NCBI RefSeq assembly: GCF_009647605.1 | Contig: NZ_WJIF01000001.1 | Location: forward strand, 457,800 to 521,799 | DNA length: 64,000 nucleotides | Source of the DNA: Agromyces agglutinans | GTDB lineage: Bacteria > Actinomycetota > Actinomycetes > Actinomycetales > Microbacteriaceae | Direction: 5' to 3' | Part shown: one piece after another, positions 41,712 through 51,821 of the stretch | How positions within the stretch are numbered: position 1 is the first letter of the stretch | How the letters are laid out: each line of letters opens with the position of its first letter | Translations under genes and position numbers: made by a program | The notes under the pieces: model-generated | Told to the model about the DNA's origin: nothing | Databases searched by the model: none | What the model saw: the letters and a program-made list of their open reading frames with translations, nothing else

Positions 41712-44072
41712 CTACGCCCCGGCCGGTGTCGGGCGCGCGCGGCCCCTGGCCCGCCCGATGAGCGACGCCGGCAGGAACCTCGCGCGCAGGCGCGCGGATG
41801 CCCCCGCGTCGGCGCCGAGCGCCGCGCGCACCTCGTGCATCGCCCGCAGTATCTCGTCGGTCGAGAGCCCCGCCTCCCCGCCTGCGGCCGCGCCGGACGG
41901 TGCCGGCGGTCCGTAGCGTTCGCGCTCGACGGCGTTGCGAAGCTCGGCGAGGAAGGCTCCTGCGTCGCCGTCGAATGCCGGCCGCTCGGCGATGTGCGCG
42001 GCGAACGCCCGCGGCGTCTCGGTCTCGAGGCCGCCGGCGGAGAGGTCGCGCGCGGTCGCGCGCACCTCGTCCCAAGCGGCCTGCGCCCGCCCCGGCCCGT
42101 GCCGGACCCGTCGTCGGCGCGACCAGCGCTGTCCGATGCGGATGAGCGCCGGGGCGAGCGCGATCGCGAGCGCCGCGATCACGAGCGCGGCGACTCGGGT
42201 CCAGGCCGCGACGGGATCGGGAGCCGAGGCGCCGGGGCCGGCGCTCAACCCGCGCTCGGGGTCGAGGTCGGGTCGCCCGGTCTGGGGTGTCGACGTCGAC
42301 GGCCCGAACGGCGAGAGCGGCGACTGCGCGGCGTCGGGTCGCGTGTACGAGGGCACCGTGCCGCGGCCGGGCGTCGGCTCGAACGGCACCCATCCGACCC
42401 CCGGGAAGAAGAGCTCGGGCCAGGCGTGCAGGTCGTGGCTGTCGACCTCGACCACGGTCACGTTCTCGACGCGCTCGTCGGTCGGCGAACCCGCGGTGTA
42501 CCCGATCGAGATGCGCGACGGGATGCCGACCTCGCGCGCGAGGACCGCCATCGTGGAGGCGAAGTGCACGCAGTAGCCGGACTTGACCTCGAGGAAGTTC
42601 GCGATGACGTCGAACCCGCCCCCGTCGTACCCCTCCTCGACGGGCGCGTCGACCGAGTACGAGAAGTCGCTGCTTCGCAGGTGGTCCTGGATCGCGACAG
42701 CCGCGTCGTACGGCGTCTGCGCGCCGCCGGCGATCGCGAGCGCCGTGTCGCGGATGATCTGCGGGCGTTCGTCGGGCAACGCGCGGTACTCCTGGAACTG
42801 CCCGGACCCGAGCAGGTCGGCATCGCGCAGCTGGTCGGCGGTCGGCGTGGCGACCAGCCGGTTCGCCACGTATCGCTGGCCGGCCGTGCTGGCATCGACG
42901 CTGCGCACCGTCAGCGATTCCCGATCCCAGAACCAGGACCCCCGGAGGTCCTCGACCGACGCGGTCGGATACGGCACCGGGAGCCACACGGTGCGGAGGT
43001 CGCCGACGGTCACCTCGACCGGATGCTCCGCCGTCTCGACGGCCGGATCGAGCCCGATCGGCCGGGGCATCCGATCGACGGTGTTCTCGCTGTCGACGGC
43101 GCGATCCGTGACGCCCCAGACCTCGCCCTCGAACCGGTCGAGGGTGAGCAGCGTGAAGTACGGGCGGTCGCCGTCGCGCGCGGTGTAGGTGAACGCGGGC
43201 ACGGCATCGGGGCGGCGCAGGTCGCGCCCGAGGTCGATGAACGGGCTCACGCCGCGCGAGAACAGCGTGGTCGACTGGTCGCTGCCGAGGAGCAGGCTCT
43301 GCGAGATGCTCGGGGTGCTGGCCGTCAGCACGGCGGCCGCGACGAGCCCGGCCACTCCCACGCCGAGCGTCGCCCCGATCGTCGAGCCGATCGGCACCCG
43401 GCGCGGCGCGTGCACGACCGGGGCGTCCTCGTCGTCGTCGCGGTGCGCGAGGTCGGCACGGCGACGCACCCGCACGTCGAGCCGAAGCAGGAGCAGGAAC
43501 GCGGCTCCGGCGAACAGGAGCACGATGACCTCGGCGCCGTCCTCGATGAGGAACCCCGGGATGAAGATCGGCACGAGCACCGGGATCGCCGCGAGAGCAG
43601 GACGCCGGGCATCCTGCACCAGCGCATCGGCGACGATGACGATGGCGCCGACGCCGACCGCGAGTGCGAACAGCAGGGGCGGCACGCTGATCGCGGGCAC
43701 CGACTGCTGCTGGATCGTGCGCTCGGCGCCCGCGAACAGCTCGGCGAATCGCGCGAACGTCTCGCCCGTGGGCACGATCAGCGCGAAGCTCGACCGGCCT
43801 CCGAAGACGAGCGTGAGCAGCAGGATGAGGGCGCCGACCTGCAGCAACGGCACGAGGGCGGGTGGCGTGCGCAGGGCCCGCAGGCCGAGGCCCACCGACA
43901 CGAGGCACGCGGCGATGAAGGCGCACAGCCACCACCAGCCCGAGCCCTCGATGAGCGTGCCGAGCGCCGACGTGGTCACCATCACGAGCAGGAACGTCGC
44001 ACCGGCGAGCATCGCCCGCTGGACGGTGGGCATCGCCCGCTGACCGGTGGCGAGTGTCGGGTCAGCGCGCAT
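41712..44072 (-). CDS. Transglutaminase-like membrane protein (TgpA-type, DUF3488 plus transglutaminase core), catalytic residues intact
   Basis: 786 aa from ATG 44072, supported by GAGGGGAG 6 bp upstream; an ATG at 44114 is also in frame. Six or more N-terminal helices, then an extracytoplasmic region with the papain-like core. The catalytic Cys is residue 501 in SGYCVHFAS and the His lies in DLHAWPELF; VGIPSRISIGY also matches. A further C-terminal helix and a cytoplasmic tail (DUF4129-like) follow. Third gene of a MoxR-DUF58-transglutaminase operon and overlaps DUF58 by 11 bp. Probable role: a cell-envelope protein modifier or protease; substrate unknown. Confidence 0.9.
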   Translation of the reverse strand: MRADPTLATGQRAMPTVQRAMLAGATFLLVMVTTSALGTLIEGSGWWWLCAFIAACLVSVGLGLRALRTPPALVPLLQVGALILLLTLVFGGRSSFALIVPTGETFARFAELFAGAERTIQQQSVPAISVPPLLFALAVGVGAIVIVADALVQDARRPALAAIPVLVPIFIPGFLIEDGAEVIVLLFAGAAFLLLLRLDVRVRRRADLAHRDDDEDAPVVHAPRRVPIGSTIGATLGVGVAGLVAAAVLTASTPSISQSLLLGSDQSTTLFSRGVSPFIDLGRDLRRPDAVPAFTYTARDGDRPYFTLLTLDRFEGEVWGVTDRAVDSENTVDRMPRPIGLDPAVETAEHPVEVTVGDLRTVWLPVPYPTASVEDLRGSWFWDRESLTVRSVDASTAGQRYVANRLVATPTADQLRDADLLGSGQFQEYRALPDERPQIIRDTALAIAGGAQTPYDAAVAIQDHLRSSDFSYSVDAPVEEGYDGGGFDVIANFLEVKSGYCVHFASTMAVLAREVGIPSRISIGYTAGSPTDERVENVTVVEVDSHDLHAWPELFFPGVGWVPFEPTPGRGTVPSYTRPDAAQSPLSPFGPSTSTPQTGRPDLDPERGLSAGPGASAPDPVAAWTRVAALVIAALAIALAPALIRIGQRWSRRRRVRHGPGRAQAAWDEVRATARDLSAGGLETETPRAFAAHIAERPAFDGDAGAFLAELRNAVERERYGPPAPSGAAAGGEAGLSTDEILRAMHEVRAALGADAGASARLRARFLPASLIGRARGRARPTPAGA

Positions 44073-45420
44073 GGGCGGCTCCCCTCGCCGTACGGACCCG
44101 CGGCGGCTCGTCACCGGCCTTCACCGCGCCCGCGCGCGCCCACGCGTCGGGCAGGTCCGACGCGCGACGCACGGGAACGATGCGCCAGTCGGCCTCCTCG
44201 AGGACGTCGATCACCTTCGACGAGACGCTCGAGACGACGAACGCGACGGCCGGCGCGAGCGAGGGTCGGAGGGCGACGAGATGCTGCGCCTCGGCCAGGT
44301 CGGGGTCGACGAGCACCGCGTAGCCGGGCATGCGGGCGTCGGTGCCGCCCGAATGCGGCAGCGCGACGTCGCCCGACGCGTGACGGCGCGTGCCGACGGG
44401 GCTCTCGAGCCGGGCGAGGTCTTCCAGCAGCGCACGATCGCCGCCGGGCATGCGGTAGCCGTCGGGCGAGGCATCCGACAGGGGCCCCCTCGCCGGGTCG
44501 TCGAGGCGGTCGCCGCGCAGGCGGAAGCCCCGTTCGAGCAGGTGGACGCCGACGGATGCCGCGACCTCGACGGCGAGCTCGAACCCGGCATGCCGGGGGT
44601 CGTCGCCGATGCGCAGCGCCCCCCGGTCACGCCGGCCCGAGAGCGTCGTGTCGAGGATCAGCCGCGCCTCGGGGTCGCCGCGCTGCTCCTCATCGCGCAC
44701 CATGAGCTCACCGCGGCGCGCCGTCGCGGGCCAGTGCACGCGGCGCAGCGGGTCGCCGTGACGGTACTCGCGCGCGATGAACTCGTCGGAGTTCGGATGC
44801 GTGCGCCGCTGCAGGCCATGCATCACGCCGTCGACGGCCGCCGCCGTGCCGATCACGGGATCGAGCGCGGTGACCGTCGGCGTCACGATGAGCTCGTGCG
44901 GGCCGCCGACGTCGCGGGTCACCCGGGCGAGCCCGAACGGATCGGTCGTGGTGACGCGCAGCGGGCCGACGTCGAACGCGCCACGCCGGCTCGTGCGCAT
45001 GCGGTACTCGAGCCGCGCGGTGTCGTCGCCCTGGGGCAGCAGGTGCTCGCGCGCGCCCAGTGCCGGCAGCACGGCTTCGGCCGGGGTGGTGAGACCCTCG
45101 GGCGCGGTGTCGCGCCAGCTCGCGCCGTCGAACGCCCGCTTGCCGAGGTTCTGCACGGTCAGGGTGACGCCCGTGGCGCCGCCCGCGCTCACGACCGGCG
45201 GCGCGAACGCGCGCAGCACGTGGAATCGAGGGGTTCCGGACGCCACGTAGAGCATCGCGACCAGGGGCAGCGCGATGCCGATGAATGCCAGCAGCATCAC
45301 GTCGCGCAGGTCGAACCACAGGGTCACGACCAGCAGCACGAGACCGACGACCACGAGCGCGATGCCGCGCCGGGTCAGCCGCGGCAGGGCGGCGGCTCGG
45401 CGGGCGCGCGGGCGCTTCAT
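44062..45420 (-). CDS. DUF58 domain-containing protein (MoxR-associated)
   Basis: 452 aa. Two N-terminal membrane helices (about residues 17-33 and 37-57) are followed by a beta-rich domain and the DUF58/VWA-like hallmark REYRHGDPLRRVHW (residues about 216-229) with ATARRGELMVRD. Members act with a MoxR ATPase as chaperone partners for metal loading or for assembly of membrane proteins; the specific client here is probably the transglutaminase product. It lies 4 bp below moxR. Confidence 0.9.
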   Translation of the reverse strand: MKRPRARRAAALPRLTRRGIALVVVGLVLLVVTLWFDLRDVMLLAFIGIALPLVAMLYVASGTPRFHVLRAFAPPVVSAGGATGVTLTVQNLGKRAFDGASWRDTAPEGLTTPAEAVLPALGAREHLLPQGDDTARLEYRMRTSRRGAFDVGPLRVTTTDPFGLARVTRDVGGPHELIVTPTVTALDPVIGTAAAVDGVMHGLQRRTHPNSDEFIAREYRHGDPLRRVHWPATARRGELMVRDEEQRGDPEARLILDTTLSGRRDRGALRIGDDPRHAGFELAVEVAASVGVHLLERGFRLRGDRLDDPARGPLSDASPDGYRMPGGDRALLEDLARLESPVGTRRHASGDVALPHSGGTDARMPGYAVLVDPDLAEAQHLVALRPSLAPAVAFVVSSVSSKVIDVLEEADWRIVPVRRASDLPDAWARAGAVKAGDEPPRVRTARGAAHAR

Positions 45421-45424
45421 CGGA

Positions 45425-46443
<1,019 letters not shown>

Positions 46444-46447
<4 letters not shown>

Positions 46448-46935
46448 GGGATCCTCGCTCCGGCGAGGAAGTCGGCGACGGCCGGCGGCACGTAGGGCGT
46501 GACGTCGCCGCCGAGTGCGGAGACCTGGCGCACGAGCGAGCTCGACACGTGCGCGTTCGCGGGGTCGGGCAGGAGGAACACCGTCTCGACGCCCGCGAGG
46601 TGGCGGTTCACGATCGCCATCGGCGTCTCGTAGGCGACGTCGACCTGCGACCGGATGCCCTTCACGAGCACCGTGGCGCCAACGTCGGTGCAGTAGTCGA
46701 CGAGCAGGCCCATGCTCCATGAGGCGACGACGACGCGACCCGCGATGCCCGCCTCCTCGATCGACTGTTCGATCAGCGACACGCGCTGCGCGATGGGCAG
46801 GAGGGCGTTCTTGTCGGGGTTGTGCACCACGACGACGTGCAGTTCGTCGTAGAGCCCTGCGGCACGCTCGATCACATCGAGGTGGCCCCTGGTCACGGGG
46901 TCGAACGAGCCGGGAACGACGGCGATCCGCTGCAT
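46444..46935 (-). CDS. coaD: Pantetheine-phosphate adenylyltransferase
   Basis: 163 aa. It makes dephospho-CoA from 4'-phosphopantetheine and ATP. The nucleotidyltransferase motif [12 protein letters not shown] lies at residues 9-20 and the second motif [20 protein letters not shown] (about 121-140) carries the expected ISSS-like turn. Start ATG 46935 has no ribosome site but is 7 bp from TACGCT. Its stop overlaps the moxR start, which binds an unrelated operon to it. Confidence 0.96.
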
Positions 46936-46942
46936 GCGTCCC

Positions 46943-46948
46943 AGCGTA
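46943..46948 (-). promoter_or_regulatory. -10 box of a probable leaderless coaD promoter
   Basis: TACGCT on the minus strand, then 7 nt, then the ATG at 46935; no Shine-Dalgarno sequence. Confidence 0.45.
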
Positions 46949-46986
46949 ATCCCCCGGACGCCGGCCGGAAGGGGTGCGGGGAACTC

Positions 46987-49194
46987 TCAGCCCTTGCTCA
47001 GGTAGCCGCTCGCCTCGTCGTCGAGCCGGCGACGTACGGCGGCGGCGAGCGCGGGGTGACCGGCCAGCGACGGGTCCTCGTCGACGACGGTCGCGGCGAG
47101 CTCGCGGGCGTCGGCGATGAGGTCGCCGTCGCGCGCCACGCGCAGCAGCCGGAGGGAGCTGCGGCCGCCCGACTGGTTCGCGCCGAGCACATCGCCCTCC
47201 TGCCGAAGCTCGAGGTCGACGCGCGCGAGCTCGAACCCGTCGAGCGTCGCGGCGACGGCCTCGACCCGTTCGAGCGCGACGGAGCCGGGTTCGGCGTCGG
47301 TGACCAGCAGGCACAGCCCGGGCACGCTCCCCCGGCCGACACGGCCGCGCAGCTGGTGCAGCTGGGAGACGCCGAAGCGGTCGGCGTCGACGACGACCAT
47401 CGCGCTCGCGTTCGGCACGTCGACGCCGACCTCGATGACCGTGGTCGCGACGAGCACGTCGATCCCGCCGGCCGCGAAGGCGCGCATCACGCGGTCCTTC
47501 TCGTCGGCCGGCATGCGGCCGTGCAGCTGGGCGACGGTGCGATCGGCGAACCTCGGGTGCGCCGTCAGCTCGGCGAACACCGAGGCGACGGATGCCGCGG
47601 CCCGCGCCGGACCGGCATCGGATGCCTCGCCGTCGGGAGGCGGCCCCGGTTGCTCCTCGCCGTCGTCCTCGACGGCCTTCGCGTCGATCGCGGGGCACAC
47701 GACGAACCCCTGCCGGCCGAGGTCGATCTCCTCCGCGAGGCGGTCCCAGACCCGTGAGCGCCAGCCCGGGCGCAGCGCGAGGGGCACCACGTGCGTCTCG
47801 ATGCCCGCGCGACCGGCGGGGAGCTGCGTGATCGTGGAGATGTCGAGGTCGCCGAAGACGGTCATCGCGACCGTGCGCGGGATGGGGGTGGCCGTCAGCA
47901 CCAGCACGTGCGGTTGCGCGCCCTTCAGCCGCAGCGCCTCGCGCTGCTCGACGCCGAAGCGGTGCTGTTCGTCGACGACGACGAGGCCGAGGTCCGCGAA
48001 GGAGACCTTCTCGCCGAGGAGGGCGTGCGTGCCGACCACGATGCGGGCCTGCCCGGCGGCGGCCCGCAGGGTCGCCTTGCGCCGTTCGGGTGCGCTGAGC
48101 TGGCCGGTGATCAGCGTCGGCACGAGTTCGGCCGACAGCTCGGGACCGAGCATCTTCACGATCGAACGAAGGTGCTGGCCGGCGAGCACCTCGGTCGGTG
48201 CGAGCAGGGCCGCCTGGCCGCCCGAGTCGGCGACCGCGAGCATGGCGCGCAGCGCCACGAGGGTCTTGCCCGAACCGACCTCGCCCTGCACGAGCCGGTT
48301 CATCGGCCACGGCTCGGCGAGGTCGCGCGCGATCTCGCCGCCCACGACGATCTGGTCGTCGGTGAGCTCGAACGGCAGGGTCGCGTCGAACCGCGCGAGC
48401 GCGCCCGTCGGGGTCGGCGTGCGCGGCGTCGCGGGACTCGTGCGCAGCTGCGCCCGCCGCTGCAGGAGGGCGGTCTGCAGCACGAACGCCTCCATGAACC
48501 GGAGGGTGCGCCGCCCCTGCTTCCAGTCGGCCTCGCGCTCGGGTCGATGCACCAGCCGGAGGGCGTCTCGGAACGTGGCGAGCTGCCGTTCGCCGCGCAC
48601 GCCGGCGGGGATCGGGTCCTCGATGGGACCGAGCCCGTCGAGCAGCAGCTCGATCGCGTTCGCGAGCTGCCAGCTCGCGAGCGTCGACGTGGCTGGGTAG
48701 ATCGCGATCGGCGCCTCGGCCCAGCGTTTCGCGGCGGCGTCGGTGGACGGGCCGGCGTCTTCGAAGAGTTGGTAGTCGGGATGCGCCAGCTGCCGGTTGC
48801 CCTTGTAGTCGCCCACCTTGCCGGCGAAGATGCCGCGGCGCCCGGGTCGCAGGTCGTTCTCGCGCCACTTCTGGTTGAAGAAGGTGAGCGTCAGGATGCC
48901 GGTTCCGTCGGAGATCTTGGCCTCGAGGATCGAACCGCGACGCTGGCGCATCTCGCGCACGCGCACCTCGAGCACCTCGGCGACGATCGTGACGTTCTCG
49001 CCGAGCGGCAACGAGGCGAGCGCGGTGAGCTCGCCGCGCAGCGCGTACCGCCGCGCGTAGTGCGCCAGCAGGTCGCCGACCGTCGTGTAGCCGAACGCCC
49101 GCTCGATCGCCTGGGCCGTCCGCCCACCGAGCACGCCCGCCAGTCGCGTGTCGAGGGTGAACGAGCCGGGCCCGCTCGCAGGCTCGTCGGTCAT
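46987..49194 (-). CDS. recG: ATP-dependent DNA helicase RecG
   Basis: 735 aa. It rescues stalled replication forks and migrates branched DNA. An N-terminal OB-fold wedge (residues about 60-160) precedes helicase motifs: Walker A VQGEVGSGKTLVALRA, motif II VVDEQHRFGVEQRE, motif III TATPIPRT and motif VI HQLRGRVGRG. The segment near QPGPPPDGEASDAGPARAA is a low-complexity insertion in the second helicase half. Confidence 0.96.
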   Translation of the reverse strand: MTDEPASGPGSFTLDTRLAGVLGGRTAQAIERAFGYTTVGDLLAHYARRYALRGELTALASLPLGENVTIVAEVLEVRVREMRQRRGSILEAKISDGTGILTLTFFNQKWRENDLRPGRRGIFAGKVGDYKGNRQLAHPDYQLFEDAGPSTDAAAKRWAEAPIAIYPATSTLASWQLANAIELLLDGLGPIEDPIPAGVRGERQLATFRDALRLVHRPEREADWKQGRRTLRFMEAFVLQTALLQRRAQLRTSPATPRTPTPTGALARFDATLPFELTDDQIVVGGEIARDLAEPWPMNRLVQGEVGSGKTLVALRAMLAVADSGGQAALLAPTEVLAGQHLRSIVKMLGPELSAELVPTLITGQLSAPERRKATLRAAAGQARIVVGTHALLGEKVSFADLGLVVVDEQHRFGVEQREALRLKGAQPHVLVLTATPIPRTVAMTVFGDLDISTITQLPAGRAGIETHVVPLALRPGWRSRVWDRLAEEIDLGRQGFVVCPAIDAKAVEDDGEEQPGPPPDGEASDAGPARAAASVASVFAELTAHPRFADRTVAQLHGRMPADEKDRVMRAFAAGGIDVLVATTVIEVGVDVPNASAMVVVDADRFGVSQLHQLRGRVGRGSVPGLCLLVTDAEPGSVALERVEAVAATLDGFELARVDLELRQEGDVLGANQSGGRSSLRLLRVARDGDLIADARELAATVVDEDPSLAGHPALAAAVRRRLDDEASGYLSKG

Positions 49195-49207
49195 CGCATC
49201 GCGCCCG

Positions 49208-50158
49208 TCATCGGTCGGCGGATGCCCCGGGCTCGCGCGATGCCCCGGCGGATGCCCCGGGCTCGGGCGACGACTCCGCAGCCGCCTTCGCAGCAGTCAG
49301 CGCCTCGATCTCGCCGGCCACGTACGGGTCGTCGGGCTTGGCACGCGCGAGCTCGCGCTGCAGCTCGAGCGCCTCGTCGGTGCGGCCGAGCGTGCGCAGC
49401 GCACGTCCGACCGACCAGCGCGTGACGTGCTGCTGGTCGACCGTGCCGTAGCGGTCGGCGAACCCGACCGCGAGCTCGAACTGCTCGAGCCCCGCCGCGG
49501 CGTCGCCGCCGTCGTGCAGGGTCCAGCCGAGGTTGTGGTGCAGGGCGACGCCCCAGCGCAGCACGCGCGGCTCGCGGTCGGCGCGCAGCACCTCGAAGCC
49601 CTGCTCGGCCCACTCGCGCTCGTGACCGGTGTCGGTGAGGGCGAGCATGTGCAGCGCGTCGAGCACGAGGAACGTGCTGCCCGCGTGCGCCGCCTCGCGG
49701 ACCGCTCGCGTGAGCTCGGGCACGGCCTCATCGGGCCTGCGCGCGGACGCGAGCAGCCGGCCTCGCTCGAGCGCGACCCGGGCGCGCACCTCGGCCGCCT
49801 CCGCCGCATCGGCCGCGTCGGCCGCGTCGGCCGGGTCAGCGACACCGGCCTGGTCAGCCGCTCCGGCCGCTCCGGCCGGGACCTCGGACTCGCCCGCCGC
49901 CTCCAGCTCGGCGCTCACCGCGTCGAGGACCGCCAGCCCCTCGTCGAACCGGCGCTGGATGCCGACGGCGCGCGCCAACTGCGTGGCCATCGCCTGCCGG
50001 ATGTGGTTCGAGAAGGTGTCGTCATCGGCAGCCGCGCGGAACCGCTCCTCGCTCGCAGCCGGATCGGAGAAGTCCCACAGCCGGTCGATGACGTGCTGCT
50101 CCTCCCGCTGCGGGTGTCGGGACGGATCGGCGGGCACGGGGTCGGTCGAGGCATCCAC
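49208..50158 (-). CDS. TPR-repeat protein of unknown function
   Basis: 316 aa, soluble. N-terminal WDFSDPAASEERFRAAA then helical repeats of tetratricopeptide type: ERGRLLASARRPDEAVPELT, ALHHNLGWTLHDGGDAAAG and GRALRTLGRTDEALELQREL. A middle Ala/Asp run comes from 9-bp repeats and the C-terminal EPGASA tail is an exact 20-bp duplication. GGAGAGG precedes the ATG. Similar proteins occur in this position in Microbacteriaceae, but no function is known. Divergent from rsmD. Confidence 0.8.
   Translation of the reverse strand: MDASTDPVPADPSRHPQREEQHVIDRLWDFSDPAASEERFRAAADDDTFSNHIRQAMATQLARAVGIQRRFDEGLAVLDAVSAELEAAGESEVPAGAAGAADQAGVADPADAADAADAAEAAEVRARVALERGRLLASARRPDEAVPELTRAVREAAHAGSTFLVLDALHMLALTDTGHEREWAEQGFEVLRADREPRVLRWGVALHHNLGWTLHDGGDAAAGLEQFELAVGFADRYGTVDQQHVTRWSVGRALRTLGRTDEALELQRELARAKPDDPYVAGEIEALTAAKAAAESSPEPGASAGASREPGASADR
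49216..49265 (-). repeat. Exact 20-bp direct repeat in the 3' end of the TPR gene
   Basis: 49216-49235 and 49246-49265 are identical, period 30 bp, so the frame is kept. On the coding strand each copy encodes an EPGASA-like unit at the C-terminus. Confidence 0.85.
49806..49832 (-). repeat. Three 9-bp tandem units in the TPR gene
   Basis: Plus-strand units GC(A/G)TCGGCC, the first differing from the other two by one base. They encode Ala-Asp-Ala steps in a linker. Confidence 0.75.
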
Positions 50159-50202
50159 CTCTCCATCATGGCAGCGCCCCCGGACGTGTCGCTGCCGGGG
50201 CG

Positions 50203-50208
50203 TAATAG
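50203..50208 (+). promoter_or_regulatory. Candidate -10 box upstream of rsmD
   Basis: TAATAG, 6 nt before GTG 50215; its complement CTATTA could act as a -10 for the divergent TPR gene. No ribosome site precedes the GTG or the ATG at 50221. Confidence 0.35.
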
Positions 50209-50214
50209 GCTGCC

Positions 50215-50838
50215 GTGACCATGACTCGCATCATCGCCGGCTCCGCCGGGTCGCTCACCCTGCAGGTGCCGCGTTCGGGGACCCGCCCGACGAGCGACCG
50301 CGTGCGCGAGGCCATCTTCTCCGCGCTCGAGGCCCGCGACGCGCTCGACGACGCCCGGGTGCTCGACCTCTACGCGGGTTCGGGTGCGCTCGGCCTGGAG
50401 GCGGCCAGCCGCGGGGCATCCGACGTGGTGCTCGTCGAACGCGCCAAGCCGGCGGCCGAGATCTGCCGGCGCAACGCCGACGCGGTCGCGCGTGCGATCC
50501 GCCGCGGCGCGCCCCATGGGTCTGGCCCCCGGGTCCGGATCGCGGCACAGAGCGTCTCGGCGTACCTCGAGCACGCGGTCGGCCCGTTCGACCTCGTGTT
50601 CATCGACCCGCCCTACGACCTCGGCGAGCGCGAGCTCGCGCGTGAACTGGCCGCGCTGGCGCCGCTGCTGCACCCCGAAGCGGTCGTCGTCGTCGAGCGC
50701 AGCTCGCGCTCGCCCGAGCCCTCGTGGCCCGCGGGCATCGCACCGGAGCGCCGTCGCGACTACGGCGAGACGACGCTCTGGTGGGCGTCGCCGGATGAGC
50801 AACCGGATCAGCCCGCCCGGCCGTCCCAGCCCGAGTAG
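50215..50838 (+). CDS. rsmD: 16S rRNA (guanine-966-N2)-methyltransferase
   Basis: 207 aa from GTG 50215, or 205 from ATG 50221. It methylates G966 of 16S rRNA. N-terminal RIIAGSAGS and RPTSDRVREAIFSAL are the RsmD opening; the SAM site is VLDLYAGSGALGLEAASRGA and the catalytic motif is FIDPPYDL. The last 31 bp overlap the convergent thiL. Confidence 0.94.
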   Translation: MTMTRIIAGSAGSLTLQVPRSGTRPTSDRVREAIFSALEARDALDDARVLDLYAGSGALGLEAASRGASDVVLVERAKPAAEICRRNADAVARAIRRGAPHGSGPRVRIAAQSVSAYLEHAVGPFDLVFIDPPYDLGERELARELAALAPLLHPEAVVVVERSSRSPEPSWPAGIAPERRRDYGETTLWWASPDEQPDQPARPSQPE

Positions 50839-51797
50839 GGGTCCCAGCCGAGCGCGTCCGCGGCGACGCCGTCGACCCGCACGACGCCGGCGCCCTCGAC
50901 CACCCGGCCGACCACCTCGAACGGCTCGGGCGGCACCGTGCCGGCGGGGAATGCCGCGAGCAGGCCGTGGTCCTCCGCGCCCGCCAGCGCGACCCGAGGA
51001 TCGGCGCCCAGCCGGGCCGAGTCGAAGTCGAGGTCGACGCCGCTCGCGCGCGCGATGCGCAGCGCGTCGCGCGCGAGCCCGTCGGAGACGTCGAGCATGG
51101 CCGTCGCTCCGGCCGTCGCGGCGATGACGCCGGCCGAGACGGGCGGTCGCGGGGCGAGCTGGGCGGCGACGAGCACCGGATGCTCCGTGCGCACGCGTTC
51201 GGCGGCGGCGGCATCCGGTTCGCCCGTGGCATCCGTCGCCTCGTCGAACAGGAGCGCGAGCCCGCGAGCGGCGTCGCCGCGCGCGCCGGCGTGCGCGAGC
51301 ACATCGCCCGGGCGCGCACCCGAGCGCAGCACCGGCGGCCGTCCCTCGAGGTCGCCGAACGCCGTGACGGCGATCGTCAGCACCGACGAGGCCGACAGGT
51401 CTCCGCCGACGACGCCGGCGCCCGGCGCGAGCTCGGCGAGGGCCTCGCGCAGGCCGTCGGCGAAACCCTCGAGCACGGCGACGGGCGTCGCGGGCGGCGC
51501 CGCCAACGCCACGACGAGCGCCGTCGGGCGCGCGCCCATCGCGGCGACGTCGGTGAGGTTCGTCGCGGCGGCCTTCCAGCCGAGGTCGAACGGCGACGAC
51601 CAGGCCAGGCGGAAGTCGGGCCCGTGCACCATGAGGTCGGTCGTCACGACGTACCGGCCGTCGGCCGCGGCGAGGACGGCCGCGTCGTCGCCGGGCCCGA
51701 TGAGGGCGGCGTCGCCCGACCGCAGGCGCGGCAGGATGCGCCCGAGCACCGCGAGTTCGCCCAGTTCGCCGACGGTCGCGTGCTCAGCCTGCTCCAT
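50808..51797 (-). CDS. thiL: Thiamine-monophosphate kinase
   Basis: 329 aa from ATG 51797 (MEQAEHATVGELGE), preferred to the in-frame ATG 51830 which lies inside DUF3515. It phosphorylates TMP to TPP. ATP/Mg motifs of the PurM-like fold: IGPGDDAAVLAA (residues about 33-44), TTDLMVHGPDF, and AATNLTDVAAMGARP. VVGGDLSASSVLTI and LDVSDGLARDALRIA also match. GAGAGG is close to the start, but a TACCGT box is only 7 bp away, so the message may be leaderless. There is no room for a TPP riboswitch. Confidence 0.95.
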   Translation of the reverse strand: MEQAEHATVGELGELAVLGRILPRLRSGDAALIGPGDDAAVLAAADGRYVVTTDLMVHGPDFRLAWSSPFDLGWKAAATNLTDVAAMGARPTALVVALAAPPATPVAVLEGFADGLREALAELAPGAGVVGGDLSASSVLTIAVTAFGDLEGRPPVLRSGARPGDVLAHAGARGDAARGLALLFDEATDATGEPDAAAAERVRTEHPVLVAAQLAPRPPVSAGVIAATAGATAMLDVSDGLARDALRIARASGVDLDFDSARLGADPRVALAGAEDHGLLAAFPAGTVPPEPFEVVGRVVEGAGVVRVDGVAADALGWDPYSGWDGRAG

Positions 51798-51804
51798 GCC
51801 TCTC

Positions 51805-51814
51805 ACGGTAGCCT
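51805..51814. promoter_or_regulatory. Overlapping divergent -10 boxes for thiL and DUF3515
   Basis: ACGGTAGCCT contains TAGCCT (plus, 51809-51814) and TACCGT (minus, 51810-51805). They share the central TA. Each lies exactly 7 nt from its gene's ATG (51822 and 51797), leaving just 24 bp between the two start codons. Confidence 0.5.
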
Positions 51815-51821
51815 GATCCGG

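Noticed and set aside
41712..44114. Longer start at 44114 for the intact transglutaminase
   Set aside because: It would overlap DUF58 by 53 bp; ATG 44072 has a well-placed GAGGGGAG.
51798..51821. TPP riboswitch before thiL
   Set aside because: Only 24 bp separate thiL from the divergent gene; no thi-box sequence.
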